Assembly: GCF_032854445.1 (NCBI RefSeq)
Contig: NC_088303.1
Span: 33,427,501 to 33,487,500, forward strand
Reading direction: 5' to 3'
Length of the DNA stretch: 60,000 nucleotides
Source: Liolophura sinensis
Lineage: Eukaryota; Mollusca; Polyplacophora; Chitonida; Chitonidae
In this document: positions 1 through 12,470 of the stretch, piece by piece
Layout: each line of letters begins with the position of its first letter
Position numbering within the stretch: the first letter of the stretch is position 1
Translations under genes and position numbers: made by a program
Notes under the pieces: generated by a model
The model's database searches: none
Seen by the model: only the letters and a program-made list of their open reading frames with translations
Told to the model about the DNA's origin: nothing

Positions 1-763
1 AAAAATAAAACCACAAGAAATAAAATCTATTTCACTGGCATTAGTCAGCAAAATGCACTGTTAAGTTTTGATAGCTCTGATCACGTATAGATCAGTTAGT
101 GCAGCCGAGTCCTATGTCAGCATACAACAGCAACCTACAATATACGTTCTAAAAATGTTAAAGTGCAACATGTATGCTTTCGTATGTAACCCTGGTGTCA
201 AGTAGTGATTACTGGTGTGGTTGGACTGGTGAGAGAGATACGTGCACTTAGCAGAAGCCCTTCATACATTACACTCCGCTGGTCAGTCCAGCTATTTATA
301 ACCACACAGATTGGTAACCATTTGGATCCAGATCAAACAGCCTGGTGCTTGGTGGGCCCATTCTTTGCAAGGATAGTAGTCTATTGATTGGTAATATCCT
401 AATCATGGCTTGTTCGGGTAAAAATGAAGGGCCAGTCTGATCTTAGAACAACTCAGCCCTCTCGCCACCCCCCTGGCTTTCGATCTCCCAGTTTAATAAA
501 AGATTACCATCATCTCTAGCCTGTTTTGTTCAGCAAGGAAACACAAATGACCTAGGCCAAGGCAGTATCTTCAGTTTGTGAGGAAATTTCTAATTTTACA
601 AATTTTATTAGTGTAGTGACAAGGAATTACAGTTGCTCTTAAAATTTAAAGATATATTTGTTGACTTAATTAAAAAACCGGACATGATCATAACTACTTT
701 CGTTCATCTCCACGAATATCTCAAGTTCTGCCTGGAGAGAAACACATCTCCTGGACACTGTAC
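1..763 (-). other. G-beta intron, left part
   Basis: This is intron sequence downstream of the 146-bp exon. I translated it by eye for the expected next exon (LLVSASQDGK-like) and did not find it, so the intron runs off the left edge. No repeat family is recognised here. Confidence 0.7.
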
Positions 764-909
764 CTGGAGTCCGATGCCCAGTGCATGGCATAAATTTTGG
801 CAAGGTGACCTCTGAGGGTACGCCTTGTGCGCATTTGTATCCTTCCCACTGGCTCCACACCGCATGTTGCCGAGGCAAGGGTGGTGTCTGCTGCCGCTTT
901 TCTGGCTTC
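764..909 (-). CDS. GNB1: G-beta second coding exon (146 bp)
   Basis: The acceptor tgcag lies at 914-910, the exon runs 909-764 and the donor gtacag lies at 763-758. It holds 48 codons plus two bases (AG of a split Arg codon), so the next exon must start in the matching phase. It encodes EARKAAAD… to …HWASDS(R). The flanking frame continues open past the donor, but that part is intron. The exon includes the first GH dipeptide of the WD repeats (RGHLAKIY). Confidence 0.95.
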
Positions 910-3900
910 CTGCAATGACAAAACAAAACTGCTCATAAATATCTCCACACACTTAACGTGCACTATATAACATGATATAGTTTCACAATCATACAATTTC
1001 TCACAGGAGACTAGAAAACTGTAGCACAAAACCTCAACAACAATGAAGTAAAATAAAAAAATGTCACTTCTAATTTCACCAGGCTTCTAAAAGTTAACAT
1101 ACAATATATCTACAGTTGTTAGCTCTCCAAAATCAAGGTTTAAATCCGACTCACATGGACTAGGGCCATGAGAACATAGACTGACATATCAGCCCATAAG
1201 GAAATAATAATTTATAGACAGGCCCCATTACTGCACAACATGTGATGCTGCCAATGTAACAAAAAATGCAGACCAGTGCAAAACTCCCAAGGACAATACT
1301 AAGATAGATTTAGCCAGAATCAGACAGTCTCGTTTCCAATTTTCTCCTATCTTCCCTATGTTAATTTTGTCAGAATAGGGCACCTCAAAGACTAGGAGAC
1401 ATCACCCTGGCTCATACTACTACTAATGAAAGATCAGTCATTATAGGACAGTGTGTTAATGAAGTTGCTAATCACATCTTAAAAATCATCAATCTATACT
1501 GCAGGCTAGCAGCTGTGTTCAATCTACATGTATTTTCACACCATTTTTAGAAATTTGTAACCACCAGTGTAGAACCATTCAGGTTTTTTTTTTTATTTCT
1601 TTCTTTTTTTTACACAGGGTACATGGAATCGAAAAGGTTTATACAGACTGATATTGTACTCATGGAATTCTCCATGCAAACAATTGTTTCCATGACTGGG
1701 AAATCTTCCACATCGAACATGATTGTGTATCTTTCACATATACTGCCCATGTATACACCAGCTCTGGAGGGCTTGGAAGTAGTGAGGTTTTCTATCTTCC
1801 AATATAACTGCTGCACATAACAAAAAAAAAAAAGAAAAAAAAAAAAAAGAGACCATCTCTGTGCAAAACTACTGAAGGGGCATTCCCAGAGACAGCCTAC
1901 TAAGCCAGGCTATGGCAGGCTGGCCCAGCATCAGCACTGGAGTGACCCATGAACACTGAGTCATCCACTACTGATACAGTCAGCCAGTAGTGACCTGGTG
2001 TGTAACATGTACCCATGAGCAGAAGCGAATAGTCGAGAACTGATAGCCATGATCCTTTTGGCTTTGCTCTACAGTAAGGTACATGGACATATATAAGGAT
2101 GAATCATGGGGAGATATAGGCCAGTTATCAACTACTACTGTAACATTTACCTACATAAACATGAACCACACCTGTTGGTTGACTGCTATCCCAATTCCAA
2201 TAATACACAGACATGTATACAGTAATTACAAACTGTATCGGCGTCAGACTATCCAAATTTAATTGTTTTCATTTCTTGTTATCTTACAATAATTTGGGAG
2301 CTATTTTTGAAAGTTCTGCATTGAATAACTTCAAAGAATAGGAAACATGGAGAAATGTACTTCATTCAACATCATTCAAAAAGTCATGGCCATAACCCTG
2401 AAAATAGGATTCAAAATAGTCTTGATGTTTTCAGGCTTCTTCTGAAATTTACAGATATCTTAGGAGGTCAACTAATTATTCATGCAAAGGCACTATGTTG
2501 TCAATGAAATGCAATTAAAATCAGCTCTCTACACTTAGATCTCCTACTTTTTACTACAAACTTTTCAACCATAGTCCAGTCCTCGCTGACCTTAGAAACA
2601 TTTTCCTTGCTGGCACTGTCCAATAGCAGCGAATGGAATTCAGAGATTTTCATACCCTCCACATTTTGGTAAATAACTGAATGGGTAAGAGCTTAAAATA
2701 TCCATGCTCCACTTCTGTTGTTCTAATAAGCCGAAACAATTTGCTGCAAATTAATGGATATTTTTTTGCTCATGGATAACAGTATAATTTTCAAAAATCT
2801 ACAAATGCTCCACTTTACAGAAAATGTGAAAATTGAATGACTTAATCCAATTAGGGTTGAACACCACTGTCAGTATTTCAACTGAAATAAAATAATGAAA
2901 AACCTAAAAAAAAATGTACACGTTGATTATATCGAATCACAAAACGATCCCGAAAAATAACAACGAGGAAATCTAGCCTACAACTAAGATAGCACAGGTA
3001 TCAAATAGATCTCCATTCAGTATCCTGACCAGGCCATCAGGTTGGGCTGCATCATATCTCTACAAAGACCGCTTTATTTACACAGCATTGAGACACCTTC
3101 AGTTTTATTACATAACACTACATCCCACTTTACTCCATCACCATGTTGCAAGCAACTAGTCTCAATATACAGTATCTCATAAAGCACATAGTGCACAAAA
3201 TGTCAGCTACTACAATCAATGTCGTTTCAGTCACAGCAGCATTTGCCGGTAACCAGGGGCAACTGGAGGATTTAAAGGAGACAGATTCCCAGCCAGCGTA
3301 CAAAAGGCTGCATCCACATCCACTCCACGTTATCGATCTGTCAGCTTTCAGGAGCTCAGATGTGTGTATAGACGTCAGCAGCCTATAGAGGTAACTGTGT
3401 GGTGCTAAGCTGTAGTCTCTGTACATGCTACCTTTGCAGCAGAAGAGGACACCCTGAATGAAGACGGCCATCTTGATTGTGACAAGCAGTGTTTTATAGT
3501 CCTTGACAAATACATTTACATCTGTTCCATCACATAATACTGTTAACATGTAGAAAACTAAAACAGACGGCCATCCCGCAAACAGGCCATTCAATCCACA
3601 GAGGTGATCCAGGCATCTACAAATCTGGTGGAACCATGCCAAGTATCCAATGCCATGAAAATTACAGATAAAGCAGAACGGATAAAAATCAAAAATTTTG
3701 AACAGCAGCAACAAGGATATTTTTAGACATGAACACTTCAAAAACCCAATATCATTTTGGGTTAAAACAGGTGAAAATTGTTCTCTTCAGTCTGACATCA
3801 AAGAGACTTTCACCCTAAAAAATTCTCTACCAGATCAAAAAACATGAAGGCTTTTAATTACATTTGGCACAAAAGATTGTTCACAAAATTACAAGCAAAG

Positions 3901-6900
3901 AACCTGATCATATGAAGAGGTTATTTGTCAAGCAAAGGTCCACAAATGTGAAATCTTCCAGCATTTTCAATAGGGTGTCTGCTGTAGTCAAAACAAACCA
4001 GTCTCAATATTGCTTGAACAATACACGGTTACGTCCACTACTGGCTTAAAACTTGGAACTGATCTGTAATTCCCGTTTTGATCCCACCTTAATGCTTGCT
4101 GTCGTTAATAAGTATTCTTAAGTACAGTGTAAGAACAACAATCAAATTAAATAAATGTAACCTGTCTTGGTGAAGCCTTCCACAAAGTTTCAACAATTTC
4201 AATAATGAACTGCTTTGAAGAGAGACAGCACAGAAAAGTTAAAAACGAACATAACAGCTTTGAAAACAGAGGAGCACAAAATGTGTTGCCTTGAAGCTAC
4301 ATGTACACTTTCTATGAAATATGACATAAAAAGACATGTTTTTGGGAATAAGTTCAGAACAGGATGAAATGGCAATTTTGATAAGAATGCCCGAAAAAGC
4401 CCGAAATTTTGACTTGATCTGTTACTCATCATCCATGTAACCAGTTTCAATGAAGGGTTATGAAAAAGGCTGATTGATGTTTTAGGCCGTACTCAAGAAT
4501 ATATCTCTTATACAACAGCAGCCAGCAGAAAGGAAAATGGTCAAAACCTGGGAGAAACCCACGACCATCCGCAGGCTGCTGCCAGGCTTTCCCCACATAC
4601 TATCATTACTTTGAAGTCTTCACCAACTGGTGTACTCTTGCATAAATGTTCTCTTGTGTCTTACACACAGAACCTCAACATTAATCATCACCAGAAATGT
4701 AGCATATCCCTGCTTTGAGTTTAAACCACCCTGTTGTTTTTTTTGCTTAATTTTGTAGTAAAGATACACAAAAAGTTTTGTTTCCATGAAAGTCTGAAAT
4801 CATGAATGATCAGAGAAGCCAGCATGAATTTGGATTGTATGGATTCCACTATAGAGCAACATCAATAACCATCATCCTTACCTCAAACGTCTAAAGGCTG
4901 TGACAAAAAAAGTACATCTACGTAAAAAAACCAGAAGTAGGAAAAATTCTTACCATTGGTCTTTGATGGAATGTTACTGAAAGATTTGACTTGGTCTTTG
5001 CATAAATACATGGATCATGGCAATATCTAATTTCAGAGGAATTTTGATTTCACCCTTCACATTGTGAATAAGGATGTCTTCAAAATCTAGTCATGATCAT
5101 AACCTAGACACAGATGCAATACGAAACAGCTGGAAGGACATTACCATAGGGTATGTATTTGTGATTGGGAAAAGAATAGAAGAAAATTCTAAAATACGCA
5201 CACCCTTCCTGAGAGTGCATGTAGCTAGGAAGATGCCATGTGCACATTTCCTGAAGGACTGAATACAGGCAGCATTGTACAAGAGCCTGGGAGTGCTGCA
5301 GGACGGTGATGTAGGCCTACAAATAGTGTGTAAAGCTGGCCAGTGAGAACAGCATTACAATGAGGTGGCCTCACCATTATTGATTTCCCGGGCTAACATG
5401 GAGCAGAAAATGGCGTGATCAGCTTCAGCAGGGCACCGGTGGCCGTACTGCCAAATTTAGAATGCATATGGGGGATTACCATGCTACTATCTTCTGATCA
5501 AGCACATGTATGATCAATTCTCACAAGCACAGTCTTGAAGTAGCCAAGTATGCAGACTACTTTGAGGCTACTCCAGGTTAACACAGCTTGATACATGCAA
5601 ATCGTTTTATCTTAGAACACTTTAATTTGAGTGTACTTCACAAATAACGGTCTTCTTTCAAAACTTGCAAGTTCATACAGAGTTAAATTTAGTTGTCGTT
5701 AGTTATTCATTATAGGCTCAGTTTATTGTAACTATCATGTCAACACGTTAAAACGACAGGTTGCCATGGTAGTTACAAGTGAACTTGGGCTATGATTGCT
5801 TTCTGGAAGTGCCCACAGGAGCTTCAAGTTAGGCCTTTTGTGGCAGAGTGAATCACAGACAATGTCTTCATGCTTTGTGTTGATGATCAAAATACACAGG
5901 ACAGTCCTATTCCACACCCTACAGGTGAACAAACTCTGTAGCATTGACAGAGAAAACCAGTACATCTGTAAACCAGTTATAACTCTTTAACGATTCACTT
6001 GCTGGTCAGGATCCTGGTCAGGAGAGCAGAGATGAAAAGTGAGCTAATCTTATAAGTGTGGAGTGAAGCAGCATACCACTGTATGTACACATATATAGTG
6101 GTAAAGCCAAAAGTGTACAGGGGGACAAAGCCATACTACAAGCGGTGTCTACACATACATACATGGACATTTTTTTCAACATGTTTAACAGCCAATAATG
6201 TGCTCACAGCACACCCAAAAGGATTCTGAAGATCTGGAGCATCCTGCAGATGCCTACTCCATAGAAAAAGTAGGTGGCACATTTTACCAATTGCTGGTTG
6301 ACCAGACTTGGTGCAACTTTTCAAATGATGTTAAATTTCTTCACAGCCTTGTTCCCTAGACGCCACAAAAATAGATCCACAAATCTGATATACTGACTAT
6401 TAACCCATGGCAAGGATCTAAATATAGTAGGCCATTTCCACTGCTACATGTGCCAGGCATTTCAAGTGAGAGTAAATGCTGCTGGATGCAGTCCAAGAAT
6501 TACTACAACAGCTGTATCTTGTGGCCAGAGGCCTGTTTTAAGAAGCAGTCCTACCGCATGTCTAATGTAAATCCATGACAACATATAGTGCCATACACCA
6601 TACATAGCCATGGCAGAAATTCTCAACATAATGTTGTGACAGCCTTATCTGGTCCATCTAATTTGAGATATTTAATTTCTGGGCTTTCTGTTTTAAGGAA
6701 TCTGACAATCTGTAATCTGATGGTAAAACAGTGTCCTCAGATGTAACCCTGGGCAAGCTTTTAGAGGGTATTCTCTTCTACACACAAGGATATTCAATGA
6801 TGTAGCTTTGGTTATCATACATCACTTGTGAAATTACTGACTGTGACCATGAGAATGCTGAAATTGGCTACTGATAAAGGATCTTGAAGAAAGTACATAT

Positions 6901-7636
6901 AAATGTATATTCATTTCAATACAATGGCAGACAATACCTATAGTTCTTCATCTTAAAATGTCATAATCCAGTAAGTGAAAAGTAACTTTAGTTAAAAAAT
7001 CACAATAAAACACACCTGTTTAAGCCCTAAATAGGCTCAAATAACTTGGACAAAAATACTCAAATTCCAATGAAAAACAATACGACCCTTCTACAAGACT
7101 AGGTGCTCCGAAGTTAGATGATAACCGCTTAAGGAGTTAAAGAGAAATCATGTCTACAAGACTGACAAAGTGTAACTTAAATGACCTTGAAATAAACTGT
7201 CAATGTCATCAAATATGAACAGCGTTGTGGTGTAAGTTTGGTAAACCTGGGTATAAATGTTTTGGAGTTAATTGTTTTGTGTTCCTTCGTTTTCTAAAGA
7301 TATAAAGAGACGGACAGACCAACTGTTGTTCCAAGGACAAAATGTCTGCTCTAAGGTCAATCAATACCCAATTTTGGCCCAAGGAAAAAACTCAACATTT
7401 GAAATTTGAAAAAAAAGACTGAAACATACTATTTCCTTGTCAAGAATGTCCACATTTATAGTTCCCAAACTGTTGGCAATTCAGGTTTTTTAAGTTCAAG
7501 TACAAACATTTACAGTATTGGCAAGCTGAGGCATTTACTTTCAATATGGAAAATGTGGCATAAAGTCTTACATACTCACCCTTATTGTGTTTTTCAACTG
7601 TTCCGTCTCTTGACGCAGCTGATCTAGTTCACTCAT
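764..7636 (-). CDS. GNB1: G-protein beta subunit (GNB1-type), 5' part, two coding exons
   Basis: The product is the WD40 beta subunit of heterotrimeric G proteins. It pairs with gamma, docks G-alpha at the inner face of the plasma membrane and signals to channels and enzymes after GPCR activation. Two exons join in phase 0 to encode 67 complete residues plus two bases of the next codon, out of about 340 in the family. Exon A (7636-7580) begins [19 protein letters not shown], the N-terminal coiled-coil helix that binds gamma. Exon B (909-764) begins [12 protein letters not shown] and carries [20 protein letters not shown], then MHWASDS, the start of WD blade 1. I know this stretch as near-invariant in animal G-beta 1/2 and closest to squid and other molluscs. 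All splice sites are canonical. The remaining six or so blades lie left of the window. Identity is very secure; which vertebrate paralogue to name is a convention. Confidence 0.96.
3130..3741 (-). other. 203-codon intronless open frame, unknown status
   Basis: This is the longest ATG-to-stop frame in the window, nested in the G-beta intron on the same strand. The conceptual product starts [19 protein letters not shown], is rich in Cys and hydrophobic residues and has a signal-anchor-like N-terminus. I recognise no family or motif. No splice sites, poly-A tail or target-site repeats mark it as a retrocopy. A frame this long is uncommon by chance in A+T-rich DNA, but local composition is more balanced here. 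It may be fortuitous or a relic. Confidence 0.2.
4471..4600 (-). repeat. SINE fragment (central domain and tail)
   Basis: Shows the family landmarks in reverse orientation: 'gattgatgttttaggccgt', 'actcaagaatatatc', then 'cccacgaccatccgcaggc'. The tRNA-like head is missing, and the copy is diverged. Confidence 0.8.
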
Positions 7637-7664
7637 GGTAAATTATTTTTAAATATAAAAATAT
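7580..7664 (-). CDS. GNB1: G-beta first coding exon, with 28 nt of 5' UTR
   Basis: On the minus strand the acceptor (…tttcag) ends at 7665 and the exon runs 7664-7580. Bases 7664-7637 are 5' UTR, the ATG is 7636-7634 and 19 codons end exactly at 7580 before the donor gtgagt (7579-7574). The start is chosen because it gives the conserved [10 protein letters not shown] terminus. The acceptor just upstream of the ATG means that at least one non-coding exon lies further right. Confidence 0.95.
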
Positions 7665-10465
7665 CTGAAAAGAGAAACAGTTTCATATTAAAATCAATGC
7701 AAAGGCTAAGGATATGCTACTAGTACAACCTAAAAATAAAACCTTCCTTAAACATTCATGTACACGTAGCCAGACTTGAACAACAGATGGCATTTATTCA
7801 AATATAGTGACACAGAATCAATCTTAACATGGAGTAAATATTAGGCTGTGCCAGGCCAAAGAAAGACAGTATTACGGTACCGGGAAAGGTTAGGAAGCAG
7901 TAATAAACTATTAAGATAAAATAATGTTTCCTCTTTCAGATTTACATGTACTTTTTATACTACATGTACATCCATATTTACTTCATTGGTGTTGTACACC
8001 TGTAACAAATAACATATCACTTATATGATGGCCTTAAACATCACCGGTGGAGGCAACTGGATTGTGTGGGGTAACACATGTTTTATCACCCACTATACAA
8101 ACTAAATAAAATCTAGCTCAATGGATTGCTGGCCAACATCAATAAGAAATGGAATTAGGCCAGAGACAATTATCCCAGAGTGTTCTCTACTTCTATATAT
8201 GTTGTGAAATCGATTTGAGAAAGAGACATTGTTTCTTTATGTTCTGTGTCTTTTTCTGCATCTACAATACTCCTAGAGCTACCTCATGGGAAGTAGTTGG
8301 CATCAACCTTGTAATAAATGTAGCAGTCTTAACACCCCACCAAATCACTATGACAGTTATAAAACACCACACTGCACAGTCCTTGTGTTTTTCTGCCAAA
8401 CTAACCACTAGTTCTATTTATAGAGCAGTGGCAAAAAGCTTAGCAGGGCTATGTCTGCACCTACAAGGCAAAAAGGATAAAAGAACTGAAAAGCCTGAAC
8501 ACTGTATATCATATCTGGTGTGATTGTCAAGAGTTGAGGACAGGTCAGTGAACGACCTGTAATAATTACACGCTTTTCTGCTTTTGACGCTCACGTTTCT
8601 GATACTACTGTACATGACCGCTGCAAAAATTAACAGCAGTTCATCTATCAAAAGACCAAAAGAGTAGAATAAGAAAAGTGAACTACAGGTACTGTTATGA
8701 AGGTGTGTGAATCAACTCAATTAGAAAACTCTCCATGTGCAAACACTTGATAAACTGGAGTTACATCATTCAAACCAAATAATTCCATTCCACCTTCAGA
8801 TGCAAGGCTAGGGCTGGCCTTGCCAACAGGATGCATGAGGTCTTCCACGTAAATGTTAACACAAACAAATATCCCTAGAAGCTTATCAGCCAACTACCAG
8901 ACTGGCAGACAGCAAGGCAAGCCTGGAGTATTTGTTTTAATGGACTACCTTGTCTGGCATAAGTGCTAAACTTTCCCCTGAAACTGTCAAATTAGTGGCA
9001 CTTCCTTTGTGTCTTTAATGCTGTAAGTTATTTACTGTCCATTCATGATCTCTTAAGGGCATTTTTCAGATTTAACTGCTAATACAGTCACAGTCTTTTA
9101 CAGTGTCGACTAGAGCATGAAAATTTATCTGACTACATGTAACTGAAGACACTGAACACTTCTTTACTGTAACAAAATTTCCCCTCCTAAATTCATCATC
9201 CTTGGAATCGGCTAGTTTGAGTCATGTGACATGCACATCAAGAGTAAATTTATGTGAAACTGACTGCTGTGGACAGCTGTACACCTGGGGATAGGCCTGG
9301 TTGCGCAACACTATAGCAAACTTGCAGTCCATGCCATTGCCATGGTAACACGTCGTCACTGGCTTTAGATTTTAGCCATTACACCACAGATACCTGTTTA
9401 CATGTGTGCAGAACGCTTTGTTATAATTTTTTTTTTTTAAGTCTGATATTAAGTAATGATTAAGGAATTTATTCATTTGAATATTATAATACTGAAAGCA
9501 ACCAGGTGGCAAAATTCATGTGGTTTTAAATAAAAATAAGCACATTTTAAAATTTAACGAACAAGCAAAATGTCATTCCTAATTCCAACGATTCTAAGAA
9601 CTGTTCCTATGAAAACACAGACAGACATGACAGTTGTATTATCTACACGTGTACTTGCAATGATCACAAAAAATTGATACTTGACTTCTTTCCATTAAGC
9701 TGAGCTCAACATGGCCACATGTACCTGTATGAACATGTTAAGCTGTAGATCTTGTTTACAGACATACTAGGCAAGTACATGTATACAGCAGCACTTCTCA
9801 TTGTTCCCAGTCAAGCAAGACACAAGGAGGGCTGTGTTCCTAAGTTACTATTGATTGAGATCGCTGTCCAAACCACCGAGTCCGGTTTCTGGTGGCTGCT
9901 GATCTCCATTCCACACATAGCAGGCTCACTGTCTCAAAATGGCGGCTACTATATATCCTCCACCCGAGTCAAAGCACTCAGAAACCTAGCATTACAAGAG
10001 ATATTTGTGAAAATACACATAACATCTGCAATGTACATGTTTAAACGTTTGTCACTATTATAATAAAATGAGACTACACAAACATCAGGAATATTTTATT
10101 GGGGTATGGAATAGGCATTGAGGGTAGGATGTGTTTAGCTGAAATACATTCATATATACTACATGTATGCAACACAATCAGAATCAATCCTCTTAAAATC
10201 TGGCTTATGTAGAACTGGCATACTATAGATAATACACTATGATTTGCAAACATTAAAAAAAAAAGCTTTGCCAATGTGCTGTAATCTGATCATCACGGCA
10301 CTTGACAATTGTGACATAAAACAAAGCCACAACAGGAATAATTGGCATGTGTAACTTGAGTGCAAAAGTCTTTTTTTCATGAAGTAATAACAGCATGAAG
10401 ATGTACCATGTAGCATCATGATACGTACATCTAAAATGGCAAAGAACACCAATGATGAATAATAC

Positions 10466-11203
10466 CAGGGTTCGAAATTACCACTGACTAGTCGGACCTG
10501 TCCGTCAAAACAATGGTCTTGTCTAGCAAAATTAATGTGAAGCACTGACATGTGTCCGACTGAATATTTGGCAATGAAATTTGCACACACATGAAATTTT
10601 GCTACTTTCATCATTTTCACAAACTTCCGATCGAGTGGTTTCACAGTAGCGCCTTTAATTCTTAAGAACACGTCAAATTACTTCAAATTATCACTCCATC
10701 GGAAAATCGCGTTTCCATACAAAGTACTAGACTTCCTGTATGAGTCTTTCCCATGTTACGAAAATAGATTCATGTGGCTATTCATTGAGCAAATAGACGC
10801 AAAGGCACATATGGCAACGTGAAGTTCACGGGGACAGGAGTGCGACTCTAGGAATATGGTAGTTAGCAGCTAAACAAAAAGTATTCATTGATCAAAATGA
10901 ACAGCCTACTTAAATTGGGTTTACCAAGCAATCGACTAATGGACTGACCAAAGCAATGAAGCTAATCCAACGTCAGCTTTGTGACTGGAAGCCATATATT
11001 GTACGTGTGAAAATTACAGTAACCACAAATAACCTTTCTGGTCAGCTATTAAAACAGATACCTGTCAACATTAAGTACACAGTGCATTTAATCACAGTTT
11101 AGTGCTGAAAAATTTTGTCCTGCGAGTTACAAAAATGTCCGGTGATATTTTAGGGGTAACAGGACAGTTGTCCTACTGGCTTTACTTCTAATTTCTATCC
11201 CTG
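10466..11203. mobile_element. Non-autonomous TIR DNA transposon, 738 bp
   Basis: The left end reads CAGGGTTCGAAATTA and the right end, read in reverse, CAGGGATAGAAATTA. Similarity continues for about 40 bp on both sides (…gtcggacctgtcc against …gtaggacaactgtcc). The element is bracketed by a 5-bp direct repeat AATAC (10461-10465 and 11204-11208), a likely target-site duplication. No transposase is visible, so it is probably a MITE or deletion derivative; I cannot assign the superfamily. Confidence 0.65.
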
Positions 11204-12274
11204 AATACAAACTATGACACAATAAAGCCTGTGGCACAGGCCCTTCCCTCAGTCACACTTTCCTTGCCAGCTGAATTTCCCAAATCTCCTTCACTTTCAA
11301 GCAAGAGTTGTAATACAGAGTTACAACTCTACAACATAAATAGAGAGACTTGCCAGAGGAAAACATTGCTCCTTAACTTAAGGTAAGGCAACTCATAAAT
11401 TTAGCTTACAACTTCACAGTATTTATGTGCTAGATTAAATACTACCTGTAAAATATAATTTTTGCCATAGCCAACACTGAACACAATACAAAAGACAATT
11501 CAAATCCTAGTGAATTTTGTTTTGTTACATTTTACATACCACCCCAGGTAAAAATTGGCCTTATCATGCTGCAAATGGACATCACTGCTGAAATGTCTCA
11601 AAATGTGTGTATCAGAACTCAAAAGAGCAATGAGCACTTTGACAAATTTAAGTCGAACCAGAGCTGCAGACCTCAAAAATCAGAGTCTTAAAACTGCCAG
11701 AAATCCAAAAAATATTTGCAGCAGATGACCTATCTACTTCTGGCACCAATGCACATAAACACAAAAAATCTTACAACAGAAAATCACGAGCCTAATCATA
11801 GCCCCGCATGGCAATTCTGAAAACTAAAATTCTGCCACAATCGCTACTTGCCTTTACATCACCATTCTCCTGTAAAACTAAGCTGTTTAGATAATGAAAC
11901 AATTCTGGGCATGTCCCATACTTTGCGCACATACTTAATTGCCAACAAACTTTTCTGAAATTGTTCGATTTTTTACCAACTTTCAACATTCAAGACTGCA
12001 TGAAACTGGTCACTGCAGTTTGCAGCGGGAAGAGGCACCAACTGCAACAATGAATTCTTTGTCTTTTGTTCTCCAGGACCAGCTTTGCAACGATGTATTC
12101 TTCCTGTCTTTTGTTCTCAGCTATCAGCAGAAGAGTGAGCAAGTGCTTAGGGGTTAATGACGTACTTCACAATTTTTCAGTCATATGACATGGAAGGAGT
12201 CCTTAGAGTGTATGTAATACGCGTCCTTGTTGCAGGACGGATTACCACTGCTCTTATCTAGTGCTGTTTCACTG

Positions 12275-12470
12275 AGGCGACTTATCGAAGGCAAGTAAAT
12301 AGCCCCACCTAAGCCAATATACTGATACTAGTCAACCGGCTGTTGTGCTATCCTCTTTGTGCTGAACGCTAAGTGAGGACGCTACAACTTCCTCTTTTAA
12401 TGTCTTAGGTGTGACCCAACCCAGGAATGACACTGGACCAACCGCCCCTGAAGCTATCAGCAGAAGATCA
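12275..12470. repeat. Possible dispersed repeat, unnamed
   Basis: The block contains 'gtgctgaacgctaagtgagg' followed by 'tcttaggtgtgacccaaccc'. I associate such text with a widespread molluscan interspersed repeat. The assignment rests on memory of the motif only; no second copy was found in this window. Confidence 0.3.

Larger units (their letters stand above)
910..7579 (-). other. G-beta intron between the two coding exons (6.7 kb)
   Basis: Both splice sites are canonical. Contents: two A-runs at 1811-1848, a 203-codon open frame at 3130-3741 (separate entry) and one SINE fragment at 4471-4600. The rest looks like unique A+T-rich sequence with no recognisable coding exon. Confidence 0.75.

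Noticed and set aside
721-1029. 102-codon frame as a complete exon
   Set aside because: Only 764-909 is coding; canonical splice sites bound it and the rest of the frame is intron.
8149-8523. 124-codon open frame, plus strand
   Set aside because: Antisense to the presumed G-beta 5' intron, low complexity in hydrophobic stretches, no homology recognised and no splice or promoter context.
10237-10671. 144-codon open frame, minus strand
   Set aside because: It crosses the left end of the TIR transposon at 10466 and resembles no protein family; judged fortuitous.
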